The notes under the pieces were generated by a model. It was not told the origin of the DNA. It saw nothing but the letters and a program-made list of their open reading frames with translations, and searched no databases. A stretch of 25,816 bases of DNA from a virus, in IMG/VR virus record IMGVR_UViG_3300010151_000139, positions 1-25,816 of that record; one strand, written 5' to 3'. Positions 14,617 to 21,036 of the stretch are shown one piece after another (within the stretch, counting starts at the first letter, position 1; each line of letters starts with the position of its first letter). Position numbers and translations under genes: made by a program.

Positions 14617-15118
14617 CACCTATCGAGATTGGTACTTAGCAAACCGTGATCGAGTTAATGCGGATCGTCGTCAGAAGTACGCAGATGATCCGGAGTTGAG
14701 ATCCGTTATTTCTCAGAGAAGTAAGAACCGTTGGACAAGTGGGAAATCTCAGCGGATTCGATTCCGACAGGAGAAGGTTCTCAAGTCCCTTGGATTCATA
14801 GATGTTCTAGATGTTGAGAACATACGTCATGTACGCATTGCTCTGATTGGAGAGGAGCTTCGTCGGATCTATTCTAGCAAGCTACTGTCCTGTGTTCTGG
14901 GGATAGACGTGTGGACGCTCAAGAGATGGGAGAAGGCGGACGCGATAATCCGACCCGACTTCGTGGATGACTCTGGTCGTAATTGGTTTACGCGGGATTC
15001 AATTCAATTCATGTTTGATGTTGTAAAGGATCATCGTGCGGAGAATTATCGCTTATCGGATTTTGGAAAAGTGGTTCAGAGTATTTGGAGGGGTCGAAAT
15101 GGCAACCGAGAAGGATAG
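14606..15118 (+). CDS. Phage DNA-binding-like protein with MerR-type HTH
   Basis: 170 residues from a GTG with GAGG 7 bases upstream, overlapping the helicase gene by 11 bases. The N-terminus (DTYRDWYLANRDRVNADRRQKYADDPE) has the basic WY-x2-NR...R-x-Y-x-DPE pattern often found beside HNH-type or NUMOD phage proteins, but no HNH nuclease residues follow. Residues 90-135 resemble a MerR-like HTH: SSKLLSCVLGIDVWTLKRWEKADAII, then RNWFTRDSIQFM. DNA binding is likely, and a regulatory or structural role inside the operon is possible. No catalytic motif was found. Confidence 0.6.
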   Translation: MGSDTYRDWYLANRDRVNADRRQKYADDPELRSVISQRSKNRWTSGKSQRIRFRQEKVLKSLGFIDVLDVENIRHVRIALIGEELRRIYSSKLLSCVLGIDVWTLKRWEKADAIIRPDFVDDSGRNWFTRDSIQFMFDVVKDHRAENYRLSDFGKVVQSIWRGRNGNREG

Positions 15119-15413
15119 AGGAAATGCTACGGCGATTGTAACCGTCGTGGATTCAAGTGGTACGGAGTCGATTAAGCACGAGTTGTTCAGTAAGCTACCC
15201 TTTGGGGTTCCTGTTGAGGAGGCCGCACTCGCACGTGTGGGGACTTCGAGGGGGGTAACTTTGAACATGGGGAACTATGAGTCCGTCAGGGTAGATGTAT
15301 GGGTAACGGTCCCCTGTCACCTGAGTGAGACCGTCGAAGCGTATGAGTTCGTGAGTGACTGGTGTGAAGTTCGCGTTAAGGACGAGGTGAGTAAGATTCG
15401 CTCAGGGGATTGA
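15099..15413 (+). CDS. Small phage protein of unknown function
   Basis: 104 residues. The ATG at 15099 is chosen for GGAGGGG (15087-15093) just upstream. The longer frame from 15036 lies inside the previous gene without such a site. The middle (LNMGNYESVRVDVWVTVPCHLSETVEAYEFV) follows a G-x-YES-x-x-V-x-V...P pattern that I recall from small phage proteins annotated as hypothetical near recA-like genes. The remainder is acidic and probably mixed alpha/beta. No function can be given. Confidence 0.65.
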   Translation: MATEKDRGNATAIVTVVDSSGTESIKHELFSKLPFGVPVEEAALARVGTSRGVTLNMGNYESVRVDVWVTVPCHLSETVEAYEFVSDWCEVRVKDEVSKIRSGD

Positions 15414-15414
15414 A

Positions 15415-15726
15415 ATGGTACCGGATAGGATTTGGGTGGATCAAAACGGTAGATTGTTCCATGTTCGGGAGTTAAGAAATTCTCATCTTCGTAGACTGAT
15501 TAAGATGATGCGTAATCGGAGAAATCGATCGACCCTGCAAATGGAGAGCGCCATGTCGAAGATAGATTCCAATCGGAATGATCCCGAGATATGCTCTTCT
15601 CAGTTGCAGCATCACGCCGAATTGGAAACCATCTTTAAGGAGTCGGGCGAGTGGTTAACTACGTTCGAGGAGGAGAAGTCTCGCCGTAACATGATAGACA
15701 CTGTAATTGATGTGGAGTTTCTCTAA
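15415..15726 (+). CDS. Small phage protein with W-x-D-x-NGR/HL motif, unknown function
   Basis: 103 residues, ATG two bases after the previous stop, with AGGGG upstream. The start, RIWVDQNGRLFHVRELRNSHLRRLIKMMRNR, follows a pattern known from small phage proteins (W-x-x-x-G-x-x-x-x-V-x-x-M/L-x-x-x-HL-x-N/R-x-I). The rest is a charged helix with many Glu, Arg and Asn, then IDTVIDVEFL. Its stop overlaps the recA-like ATG as TAATG, so it is probably translated with it. Biochemical role unknown. Confidence 0.65.
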   Translation: MVPDRIWVDQNGRLFHVRELRNSHLRRLIKMMRNRRNRSTLQMESAMSKIDSNRNDPEICSSQLQHHAELETIFKESGEWLTTFEEEKSRRNMIDTVIDVEFL

Positions 15727-16901
15727 TGTCTGTAGATCCTGAACTTGCGAAGTTTATTGAGAAGGTCAACAAGCGGTATAAGGCCCCCGATAATTCCCCC
15801 ATAATTTTCTCTGCGGAGTCCTCTCCCATACTTCAAATCCCAAGACTCCGGACTGGAGTCTTTAGTTTAGACTTGGGCTTGGGTGGTGGTTTTCCACAGG
15901 GTCGGATTGTTCGAGTCTATGGACCTCCCTCAGGGGGCAAGAGTCTCCTATGCCTGCGAATGGTTCAGGAAAATCAAGGGAAATGTCGAAACTGTTGGAA
16001 AGCATTTTCTGAGGTTAAGAAATCCAAGTGTTGCTCTAAGCCTCGGAGATTCCGAACACTTTGGTTAGACGTGGAGGGCGTTTGGGAAAACAACTGGGCA
16101 TTGAAGCACGGTGTAGACTTAGACCAAGTTATTGTCTCCCGCACCGAGTTCGCGGAGCAGGGATTAGACATTGTCCATTCTTGTCTTCTGGAGAGAGCCG
16201 TTGATTTGGTGGTGATCGACTCTTTGGCTCAGTTATCAACTACTAAGGAGTTAGATTCTTCTCAGGAGGACACGAAGGTTGCGTTGAATGCTCGCGCTGT
16301 AAATGAGTTTCTTCGCAAATGCGTTGCTGATTTGAACTCTCAGAAAATCGCTCACAAATCTACCGTAATCCTGATTAATCAGATTCGGTATTCCGTTGGA
16401 GCCTACGGTGACCCCGAAACTATGCCAGGCGGTATGGGCCAGGAGTTCGCATCTTCGGTTGATGTTCGATTGCAGCGTTATCGGGTAGTCACCGATAAGG
16501 GTAAGCTGACGGGTCCCGCGGCGGACAATTCGACGCAGGGTGTGCCCGTTGGAGCAATGACCAATTTTAGGATTACTAAGAATAAAACCTCACCCCCGCA
16601 TAGGTCCGGGGAGTATTGTATTTGGTTTTCGGATGACGAGAACAGCGGTCGAAAGGTAGGCGACGTCGATTGTTCTGACGCCTTGTTTGAGTATGGGGTT
16701 CGGTGCGGAGTCCTTTCTAAGGAGGGTCGCAGTTATGTATTTACTGATCTTGAGGGGACCTTGTATACGTTGGACACGAAGAAGGACGCGGTTAAGCGGC
16801 AGATTTTCGAAGATGACCGCCTCTATAAATCTTTGCAGGAGGCGGTTCTCAATAAGTTAACGGGTAGCGTGTCAAGTGATTCAGATGCCCGGGTTCTTTG
16901 A
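15726..16901 (+). CDS. RecA-like recombinase with inserted Cys cluster
   Basis: 391 residues. Walker A GPPSGGKS (66-73), Walker B LVVIDSLAQL (161-170), NQI (218-220), and the L2-like loop GGMGQEFASSVDVRL (235-249) identify a RecA/UvsX-type strand-exchange ATPase. The acidic WLDVEG (113-118) corresponds to the WIDTE motif. Between the P-loop helix and that strand there is an insert with C87-x2-C90 and C102-C103, a probable zinc knuckle absent from E. coli RecA. Such proteins coat ssDNA and pair homologous DNA. They would feed junctions to the RuvC-like and PDDEXK enzymes. The C-terminal 90 residues carry a DNA-binding-like strand/helix region. The start codon overlaps the previous stop as TAATG. 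Confidence 0.9.
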   Translation: MSVDPELAKFIEKVNKRYKAPDNSPIIFSAESSPILQIPRLRTGVFSLDLGLGGGFPQGRIVRVYGPPSGGKSLLCLRMVQENQGKCRNCWKAFSEVKKSKCCSKPRRFRTLWLDVEGVWENNWALKHGVDLDQVIVSRTEFAEQGLDIVHSCLLERAVDLVVIDSLAQLSTTKELDSSQEDTKVALNARAVNEFLRKCVADLNSQKIAHKSTVILINQIRYSVGAYGDPETMPGGMGQEFASSVDVRLQRYRVVTDKGKLTGPAADNSTQGVPVGAMTNFRITKNKTSPPHRSGEYCIWFSDDENSGRKVGDVDCSDALFEYGVRCGVLSKEGRSYVFTDLEGTLYTLDTKKDAVKRQIFEDDRLYKSLQEAVLNKLTGSVSSDSDARVL

Positions 16902-17274
16902 TAGGCCACGAAAGCCCCGTAAAGGGTTTTCGTTAGATCGTCGCCCGCAGGATGCAAAGGGACACGAGAGGGACACCGCTAAATCCTTGGGCGGCTACCC
17001 TACTGCGGGGTCGGGGAATAAGCCGGGTCAAAAGAGCGATGTAGTTGTTCCAAAGGGCCGGATTCATGATTCGACGGCAAGGGTTGAATGTAAGAAGACG
17101 AGTCGAAAATCGATTACGATTAGTCTTAAATGGTTGGAGAAGATTGCACGGGAGGCTGTGGAGTCCGGTAGAACACCTGTGATTGCACTTCGATTTGAAT
17201 GCGCAGAGTTTGCGGAAGCCGACTGGGTTATGGTCGAGCGTCGTCATTATGAGGAGCTGACAGATGAGCAGTAG
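16885..17274 (+). CDS. PDDEXK-type nuclease, probable Holliday junction resolvase
   Basis: 129 residues. ATG at 16885 chosen. A GTG at 16876 is the alternative, and neither has a strong ribosome site because both lie in the overlap with the recA-like gene. After a basic tail, the core reads AGSGNKPGQKSDVVVP (D52), then ARVECKKTSRKSITI (E68-x-K70), then a long helix LKWLEKIAREAVESGRTPVIALRF, the D...E-x-K signature and layout of Hjc-like and phage resolvase nucleases. Metal-dependent cleavage of branched DNA is inferred. It overlaps the Cas4-like gene by 11 bases, making a RecA, resolvase, exonuclease trio. Confidence 0.75.
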   Translation: MPGFFDRPRKPRKGFSLDRRPQDAKGHERDTAKSLGGYPTAGSGNKPGQKSDVVVPKGRIHDSTARVECKKTSRKSITISLKWLEKIAREAVESGRTPVIALRFECAEFAEADWVMVERRHYEELTDEQ

Positions 17275-18247
17275 TTGGTTTGAGCATGCTAAGGATGCAT
17301 CTTCTCATAAGAGGGCAGCTTCGGAAGCCATCGCGCAGTCCGAACAGCGCCGACGGAATAACCGTCCCGCCCCTCCCCCCTCAGGTTCCCGCGCAGAGTC
17401 TGGAATAACCTCTGCGATGTTCGATTGGATGGTGGAGGACGATCTAGCCAAGTGGAAAAGCCGCGATCCGTATAAGTTGAAGTTCTACGCTTCTCAACTT
17501 TATGATTTGTGTCCCCGACAGTGGGCCCTGTTGATGCGGTTGAAGCGGGAAATAGTTCATGACAGAAATACCCCGAATGATCTCTTGACTTTTGGTATCG
17601 GACATGCTTACCACGATCTATTCCAAAACAACCTCTGGGCCTTCTCTGGGCTTCTTCATGGGGATTGGGAGCATCGGGTAACGGGGGAGATACATGTGGG
17701 GACTTGTCCAGATAGGAGTGGACATTGGAGGTATAAGGAGCGTCGAGTTACCTTACCGGTTCCTGGGTTACCCAACACCGAGGACTGGTCAATAATTGGA
17801 AAGATAGACGCTGACTTTTCCCCAGACTTGGGGGATCTTAAGAGCTGTAGTCCCAAGATATATGATTGGTTAGATCGTGGGTATAGTCGGTTAGATGATA
17901 TTGAGGATTGGTTTGAGATCATGGGAGAGGATTGCGGGTGGTCGGATGCGTATGCTCGCAAACATACTTTCCAGTTAACTATTTATCTCTATGCGGCTGA
18001 TCGGGAGCGGGGGTGGTGTATGTATGTGCCAAAGGCAAAGGCGCGATCGCCGCAGCCTCCCATAAAAGAATTCCTTGTGCCGAAGCGCCCCTTAATTTTG
18101 GAGGCGGCTCACAGGAAAGTAGAGCAATCGTTTAGGGCTTGGAATGGGGGGGACTGGGAGGGGCCCCTTCCGGACATGCCGTGTAAATCCATAAGTTGTA
18201 AGCTTGCCCAAGACTGTCCCGTGGCCAGCGAATGTTTTAAGGCTTGA
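17264..18247 (+). CDS. Cas4/RecB-like PDDEXK exonuclease with C-terminal Cys cluster
   Basis: 327 residues. Seen: ASQLYDLCPRQWALL (C83, the N-terminal Cys-Pro motif), FGIGHAYHDLF (H114/H117), GEIHV (E142), IIGKIDADFSPDLGDLKS (D182, D191 and K193, the nuclease D...D-x-K motif), HTFQLTIYLYA (the Q-x3-Y motif), and C-terminal C307, C312, C318, C324. The single N-terminal Cys plus a C-terminal trio is the 4Fe-4S ligand pattern of Cas4 and AddB nucleases. The first 60 residues are low complexity. It probably resects DNA ends for recombination. No CRISPR array or other cas gene is present, so a CRISPR role is not supported. Confidence 0.8.
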   Translation: MSSSWFEHAKDASSHKRAASEAIAQSEQRRRNNRPAPPPSGSRAESGITSAMFDWMVEDDLAKWKSRDPYKLKFYASQLYDLCPRQWALLMRLKREIVHDRNTPNDLLTFGIGHAYHDLFQNNLWAFSGLLHGDWEHRVTGEIHVGTCPDRSGHWRYKERRVTLPVPGLPNTEDWSIIGKIDADFSPDLGDLKSCSPKIYDWLDRGYSRLDDIEDWFEIMGEDCGWSDAYARKHTFQLTIYLYAADRERGWCMYVPKAKARSPQPPIKEFLVPKRPLILEAAHRKVEQSFRAWNGGDWEGPLPDMPCKSISCKLAQDCPVASECFKA

Positions 18248-18249
18248 AA

Positions 18250-18429
18250 ATGTCTGAATCCAAAATTAATAGAAATGCGCAATTGTGCGGATACCCATCC
18301 TTAGAGCATTACTTTATAGCGAATGCGGCTAAGACGTTTGAGTCCATGTCCCAAGATTTGAAAGTTTCGATAACTACAGTGACTTCCGCTTATAGGGAAC
18401 TATTGGAGCGGGCTAAGGGGGTTAGATGA
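18250..18429 (+). CDS. Small HTH-like phage protein
   Basis: 59 residues. The ATG at 18250 has AAGG about 8 bases upstream. A TTG two codons earlier is less likely. The sequence is basic and helical: NAQLCGYPSLEHYFIANAAKTFESMSQDLKVSITTVTSAYRELLERAKG reads as two or three helices, the last pair (MSQDLKVSITTVTSAYREL) fitting a helix-turn-helix recognition unit. A DNA-binding role is likely but unproved. ATGA overlap with the next gene. Confidence 0.55.
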   Translation: MSESKINRNAQLCGYPSLEHYFIANAAKTFESMSQDLKVSITTVTSAYRELLERAKGVR

Positions 18430-19217
18430 GCAGAGACATGGTTGAAAATTCTACGGATCCCAGTAATGGGAGAATAGATGAGGTTCGGTTGTCCCTTCAG
18501 GAGCTATCCGATCGAATGACGAGAGACCACATCGAGATGGGGTGCCTCCTCTGGGAAGTTGACAGGAACGAGTACTTTCGGGATTGGGGTTATGATTCGT
18601 TTATTGAGTATGTTGAGGGTGAGTTGGACTTTAAGAGACGTAAGGCTGAATATCTCCGACGACTTTATGATCGATTTGTAGTTGAGTTGGGGATAGATAA
18701 GCAGCGACTCTTAGATATAAAATGGACAAAGGCTTCTTTGATCGAGCCTGTGGTGGACGAGAACAATGTTGACCAGTGGTTATCTCGTGCGGTAAATACC
18801 CCATATGCTCAACTTGCTCGCGAGGTGAAAGCTGTTCGGGTGGGGGCAGGAAAGGATTCTCCCGGTATGCAGCCCACCTCGGATGGTTTGAACATGGCTG
18901 GCGGTTTTGAGGGGGGAGTGGAGGTTCGTAAGTACGCATTGTATCCCAAGCAGCTTGGGAATGTTAATAGGGCCTTCGAGTTGGCTTCTGGTACTGCCAA
19001 GTCCGACAAGCCGGGACATTTATTAGACATGATTTGTTTAGAGTACTTGGCGGGTCGGGGAGAAGTTTCAGATAATCCTAATTCGGAGATCCAGACATGG
19101 ATAAGCAGCATGAAGAAGAGACTGCCAGACGTGACGGTTTTAGCATTTCGGGGAGGTCGGGATCAGCTTCGGGGGAGACTCAAGATGATGTTGAGCGAAC
19201 TGGACTCCGAAGACTGA
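18426..19217 (+). CDS. Phage protein of unknown function with helical N-domain
   Basis: 263 residues, ATGA overlap with the gene before. The N-terminal half, DWGYDSFIEYVEGELDFKRRKAEYLRRLYDRF (about 53-84) followed by LAREVKAVR, is a pattern I recall in phage proteins of unknown function: a short F-x-x-WG-x-x-SF-x-x-Y motif, then a helix that packs against it. A Gly/Pro linker (about 141-168) leads to a second helical domain. No catalytic motif is seen. The 3' end is overlapped by 121 bases by the next gene. Confidence 0.65.
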   Translation: MSRDMVENSTDPSNGRIDEVRLSLQELSDRMTRDHIEMGCLLWEVDRNEYFRDWGYDSFIEYVEGELDFKRRKAEYLRRLYDRFVVELGIDKQRLLDIKWTKASLIEPVVDENNVDQWLSRAVNTPYAQLAREVKAVRVGAGKDSPGMQPTSDGLNMAGGFEGGVEVRKYALYPKQLGNVNRAFELASGTAKSDKPGHLLDMICLEYLAGRGEVSDNPNSEIQTWISSMKKRLPDVTVLAFRGGRDQLRGRLKMMLSELDSED

Positions 19218-19447
19218 CTAACGTTGCATCCACGGTGTGGTATTCCGAATTGGTTGAAGTAGTGGCAGACGCGGTTACGCAGGGCTCTTCTTTAGGGTCA
19301 GATGACCAAGCTCGTGTAATCCTAGGGGCAGTACTTCAATACTTTGAGGACACCGGCTTGGTGTGGGATGAGGTTGGGGCTCAAGTATGCGCACACGGTC
19401 AGGTGATGCGTAAGATGGCGGCTATATTGCGATCTTCTCCAGAATAA
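19097..19447 (+). CDS. Small phage protein overlapping its neighbour
   Basis: 116 residues. The ATG has GGAG (19085-19088) 8 bases upstream, which is why this start is kept although it overlaps the previous gene by 121 bases in another frame. No better start exists downstream, since GTG at 19235 has no ribosome site. The N-terminal 40 residues, made from the overlapped DNA, are charged and probably disordered. From residue 45 a helical domain begins (YSELVEVVADAVTQG, ARVILGAVLQYFEDTG, HGQVMRKMAAILR). No family recognised. The stop overlaps the next ATG (TAATG). Confidence 0.5.
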   Translation: MDKQHEEETARRDGFSISGRSGSASGETQDDVERTGLRRLTNVASTVWYSELVEVVADAVTQGSSLGSDDQARVILGAVLQYFEDTGLVWDEVGAQVCAHGQVMRKMAAILRSSPE

Positions 19448-19884
19448 TGAGACCGCGTAGGATTAAGATCTACGTGGTTCCGGTTGGGTCTAAGGCGGTC
19501 GAGAGGTGGTCGGCTCTTATTAAGCACGATGAGATACTCGAAGTCCGATCTCTGGGTTTCTACGAGGTTTCGGACACCGATTGTTCGTGTCCTGGATATG
19601 CCATTCGCAGGGAATGTAAGCATTCTAAAATGTTTTTGGGAATTCATCCATTTACCTCAGAGTCCCGAGGATTCACCTATGCGCGTATTCTTCACACAAT
19701 ATTCGAGATCGACGGTGTGAGGACCACTGTAATTAGTGGGTCTGAGGTGAGTGCCACGTTGAGAGGGTTTCAAAGTTTTGCCATTAGTGTTGCACACCCT
19801 GGATATCCAAGTGGTGCGGATGTATTTTTTGAAATGTCGGGATCTCCCAGCGTTCGGATAACTCTGAGGCCCCCGCTATCTTGA
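19447..19884 (+). CDS. SWIM-type zinc-finger phage protein
   Basis: 145 residues, ATG overlapping the previous stop as TAATG. The centre contains C46-x-C48-x8-C57-x-H59 (DCSCPGYAIRRECKH), the CxC...CxH arrangement of the SWIM zinc finger. SWIM fingers bind DNA or proteins and occur in recombination-related proteins, plant FAR1 and MuDR factors, and many phage proteins of unknown role. Flanking parts are beta-rich, with no further motif. Its position between replication genes and the uracil-DNA glycosylase suggests DNA or ssDNA recognition, by context only. Confidence 0.7.
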   Translation: MRPRRIKIYVVPVGSKAVERWSALIKHDEILEVRSLGFYEVSDTDCSCPGYAIRRECKHSKMFLGIHPFTSESRGFTYARILHTIFEIDGVRTTVISGSEVSATLRGFQSFAISVAHPGYPSGADVFFEMSGSPSVRITLRPPLS

Positions 19885-19895
19885 GATAGGTTTCG

Positions 19896-20552
19896 ATGTC
19901 TGATCAAGAATATCTTGAGCGGTCTGAATTGGCACACGCTCTTCGTGGCTGCTCGATCTGCGACCTTCGGAAGACTATACAGAGTCCCGTTCCGGGGGAG
20001 GGTCCGAAGGATTCTTTAATCGTCTCCATTGCTAGAAGTCCAGGGAAGGATGATGATCGGCGTGGGCGACCTTTTTTGGGAAGCTCTGGAGAAGTTTTTG
20101 GGGAGTGCCTACAAGTTCTGGGTCTCCGACGCGAGGATATGGGCCTCTTAAATACAATTTCATGTTTCACTACTCGTCCCGATAATCGGAGACCCACCTC
20201 GGAAGAATTGTATAACTGTCGTCCGTGGAGGGAGCAGCAACTTTCTTGGTTCCATCGGAAGTTGATTGTTCTTGCGTGGGGCCGAGAGGCAGTAGAGGCA
20301 GTTTATGGGGGAGTGGACAGGATGACCGACATTGTGGGTCAAGTGTTTAATCCTTGCGTGGCCCCCGATAGGGGGGGCATTAAGGATTGGGTCGTCATAC
20401 CACTTTGGCATCCCGCTTATCTGATGAGAAATGCTAAAACAAAGCGGATGTTTCGAGATGAGCTGGGTATCCAAGTTGGGGAAAAAATCTCAGGGATTTT
20501 GAAAGGTGGGATTCCAGGTCGGGGTGAGGTTCAGGGCGAGTTATTCAAATGA
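19896..20552 (+). CDS. Uracil-DNA glycosylase, family 4-like with Fe-S ligands
   Basis: 218 residues. Four cysteines match the family 4 4Fe-4S ligands: C19-x2-C22 (CSICDL), C90 (LLNTISC) and C108 (YNCRPW). Motif 1 reads ARSPGKDDDRRGRPFLG, where family 4 usually has GEAPG-x-x-ED-x-x-G-x-PFVG, so the position before PG differs. Motif 2 is WHPAYLMRN (H172). NR-x-P (97-100) also fits. These enzymes remove uracil from DNA, leaving an abasic site. It follows the SWIM-finger gene and precedes, through an ATGA overlap, a signal-peptide protein. The departure from the canonical motif 1 could change specificity or activity. Confidence 0.82.
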   Translation: MSDQEYLERSELAHALRGCSICDLRKTIQSPVPGEGPKDSLIVSIARSPGKDDDRRGRPFLGSSGEVFGECLQVLGLRREDMGLLNTISCFTTRPDNRRPTSEELYNCRPWREQQLSWFHRKLIVLAWGREAVEAVYGGVDRMTDIVGQVFNPCVAPDRGGIKDWVVIPLWHPAYLMRNAKTKRMFRDELGIQVGEKISGILKGGIPGRGEVQGELFK

Positions 20553-20566
20553 TTAAGAGGTATCTG

Positions 20567-20848
20567 ATGAAGGTATTACTATTGATTTTGGTGGCCTTAG
20601 TTTCGGTTGTTCATGGTCAATCCGCTCACGCCATACAGGAAAAGAATTTAACCATCTCTAAATTGAGGGCCGAGGTGGCGTCTCTAAAACGAGAATTGGC
20701 GGAGGTGCGGGAGGGGGTCGACAATCATTTTCAATTTTTGAATCTTCTACGTTCGTGTCTCTTGCGTCGAGTTGTATACTCTCCGGGCAGTCTCACCTCA
20801 AGGGAAGCCCAACCCCATGGAACACGTAGAAATCTTTCGGATTATTGA
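20567..20848 (+). CDS. Small exported or membrane protein with coiled coil
   Basis: 93 residues. The ATG at 20567 has AGAGG 6 bases upstream and starts directly at the hydrophobic segment. An ATG at 20549 (overlapping the glycosylase stop) adds six basic residues. Residues 1-18 (MKVLLLILVALVSVVHGQ) form a signal sequence or anchor, possibly cleaved after AHA. Residues 22-48 (EKNLTISKLRAEVASLKRELAEVREG) are a clear coiled coil. The architecture recalls inner-membrane spanins (Rz-like) but no lipoprotein partner is embedded in it. The last 30 residues overlap the next ORF and look unstructured. Confidence 0.5.
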   Translation: MKVLLLILVALVSVVHGQSAHAIQEKNLTISKLRAEVASLKRELAEVREGVDNHFQFLNLLRSCLLRRVVYSPGSLTSREAQPHGTRRNLSDY

Positions 20849-20957
20849 GAGCTTACGACAACTCGCTTCTGAATCCCTCTCCATTAAATCCCGTGATGAT
20901 CTTTTGCGGGCCGCTCTCCTAATTGAATCCCTCTTGTCGGAGGGAACTAACGCCTAG
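20817..20957 (+). CDS. Small helical protein, partly overlapping
   Basis: 46 residues from the ATG at 20817 (an in-frame ATG/other start at 20772 would place 15 more residues in the overlap). The sequence is a single amphipathic helical hairpin (EIFRIIESLRQLASESLSIK, DDLLRAALLIESLLSEG). The ribosome site is weak (AAGGGAAG about ten bases upstream). Reading is supported by the clean helical pattern rather than by homology. It ends 80 bases before the next gene, just upstream of that gene's promoter. Confidence 0.4.
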   Translation: MEHVEIFRIIESLRQLASESLSIKSRDDLLRAALLIESLLSEGTNA

Positions 20958-20974
20958 GTAAATTAATTTAGGGG

Positions 20975-21017
20975 GAGGGGTTGAATATTTGCGATGATCA
21001 TCTTATAATCCCCCTCA
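20975..21017. promoter_or_regulatory. Promoter spacer palindrome and flanking repeats (operator candidate)
   Basis: The perfect palindrome GATGATCATC (20993-21002) fills the spacer of the promoter at 20981-21009. GAGGGG (20975-20980) and CCCCTC (21012-21017) form an inverted pair outside it. A dimeric regulator bound here would cover the promoter. Confidence 0.4.
20981..21009 (+). promoter_or_regulatory. Strong sigma70-like promoter for the GHKL gene
   Basis: TTGAAT (20981-20986), 17-base spacer, TATAAT (21004-21009) with a consensus -10. AAGGAGG (21025-21031) then precedes the ATG at 21037 by five bases. Promoter and ribosome site are the best pair in the window. Confidence 0.8.
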
Positions 21018-21036
21018 TCAATTCAAGGAGGACGTT

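Noticed and set aside
17264-18247. CRISPR adaptation gene (Cas4) interpretation
   Set aside because: No repeat-spacer array, Cas1 or Cas2 is present. The neighbours are recombination genes, so a phage end-processing nuclease is the simpler reading.
10288-19924. Shared 12-base string TCTTGAGCGGTC at 10288 and 19913
   Set aside because: One copy is inside a coding region, and about twenty 12-base matches are expected by chance in a window of this size.
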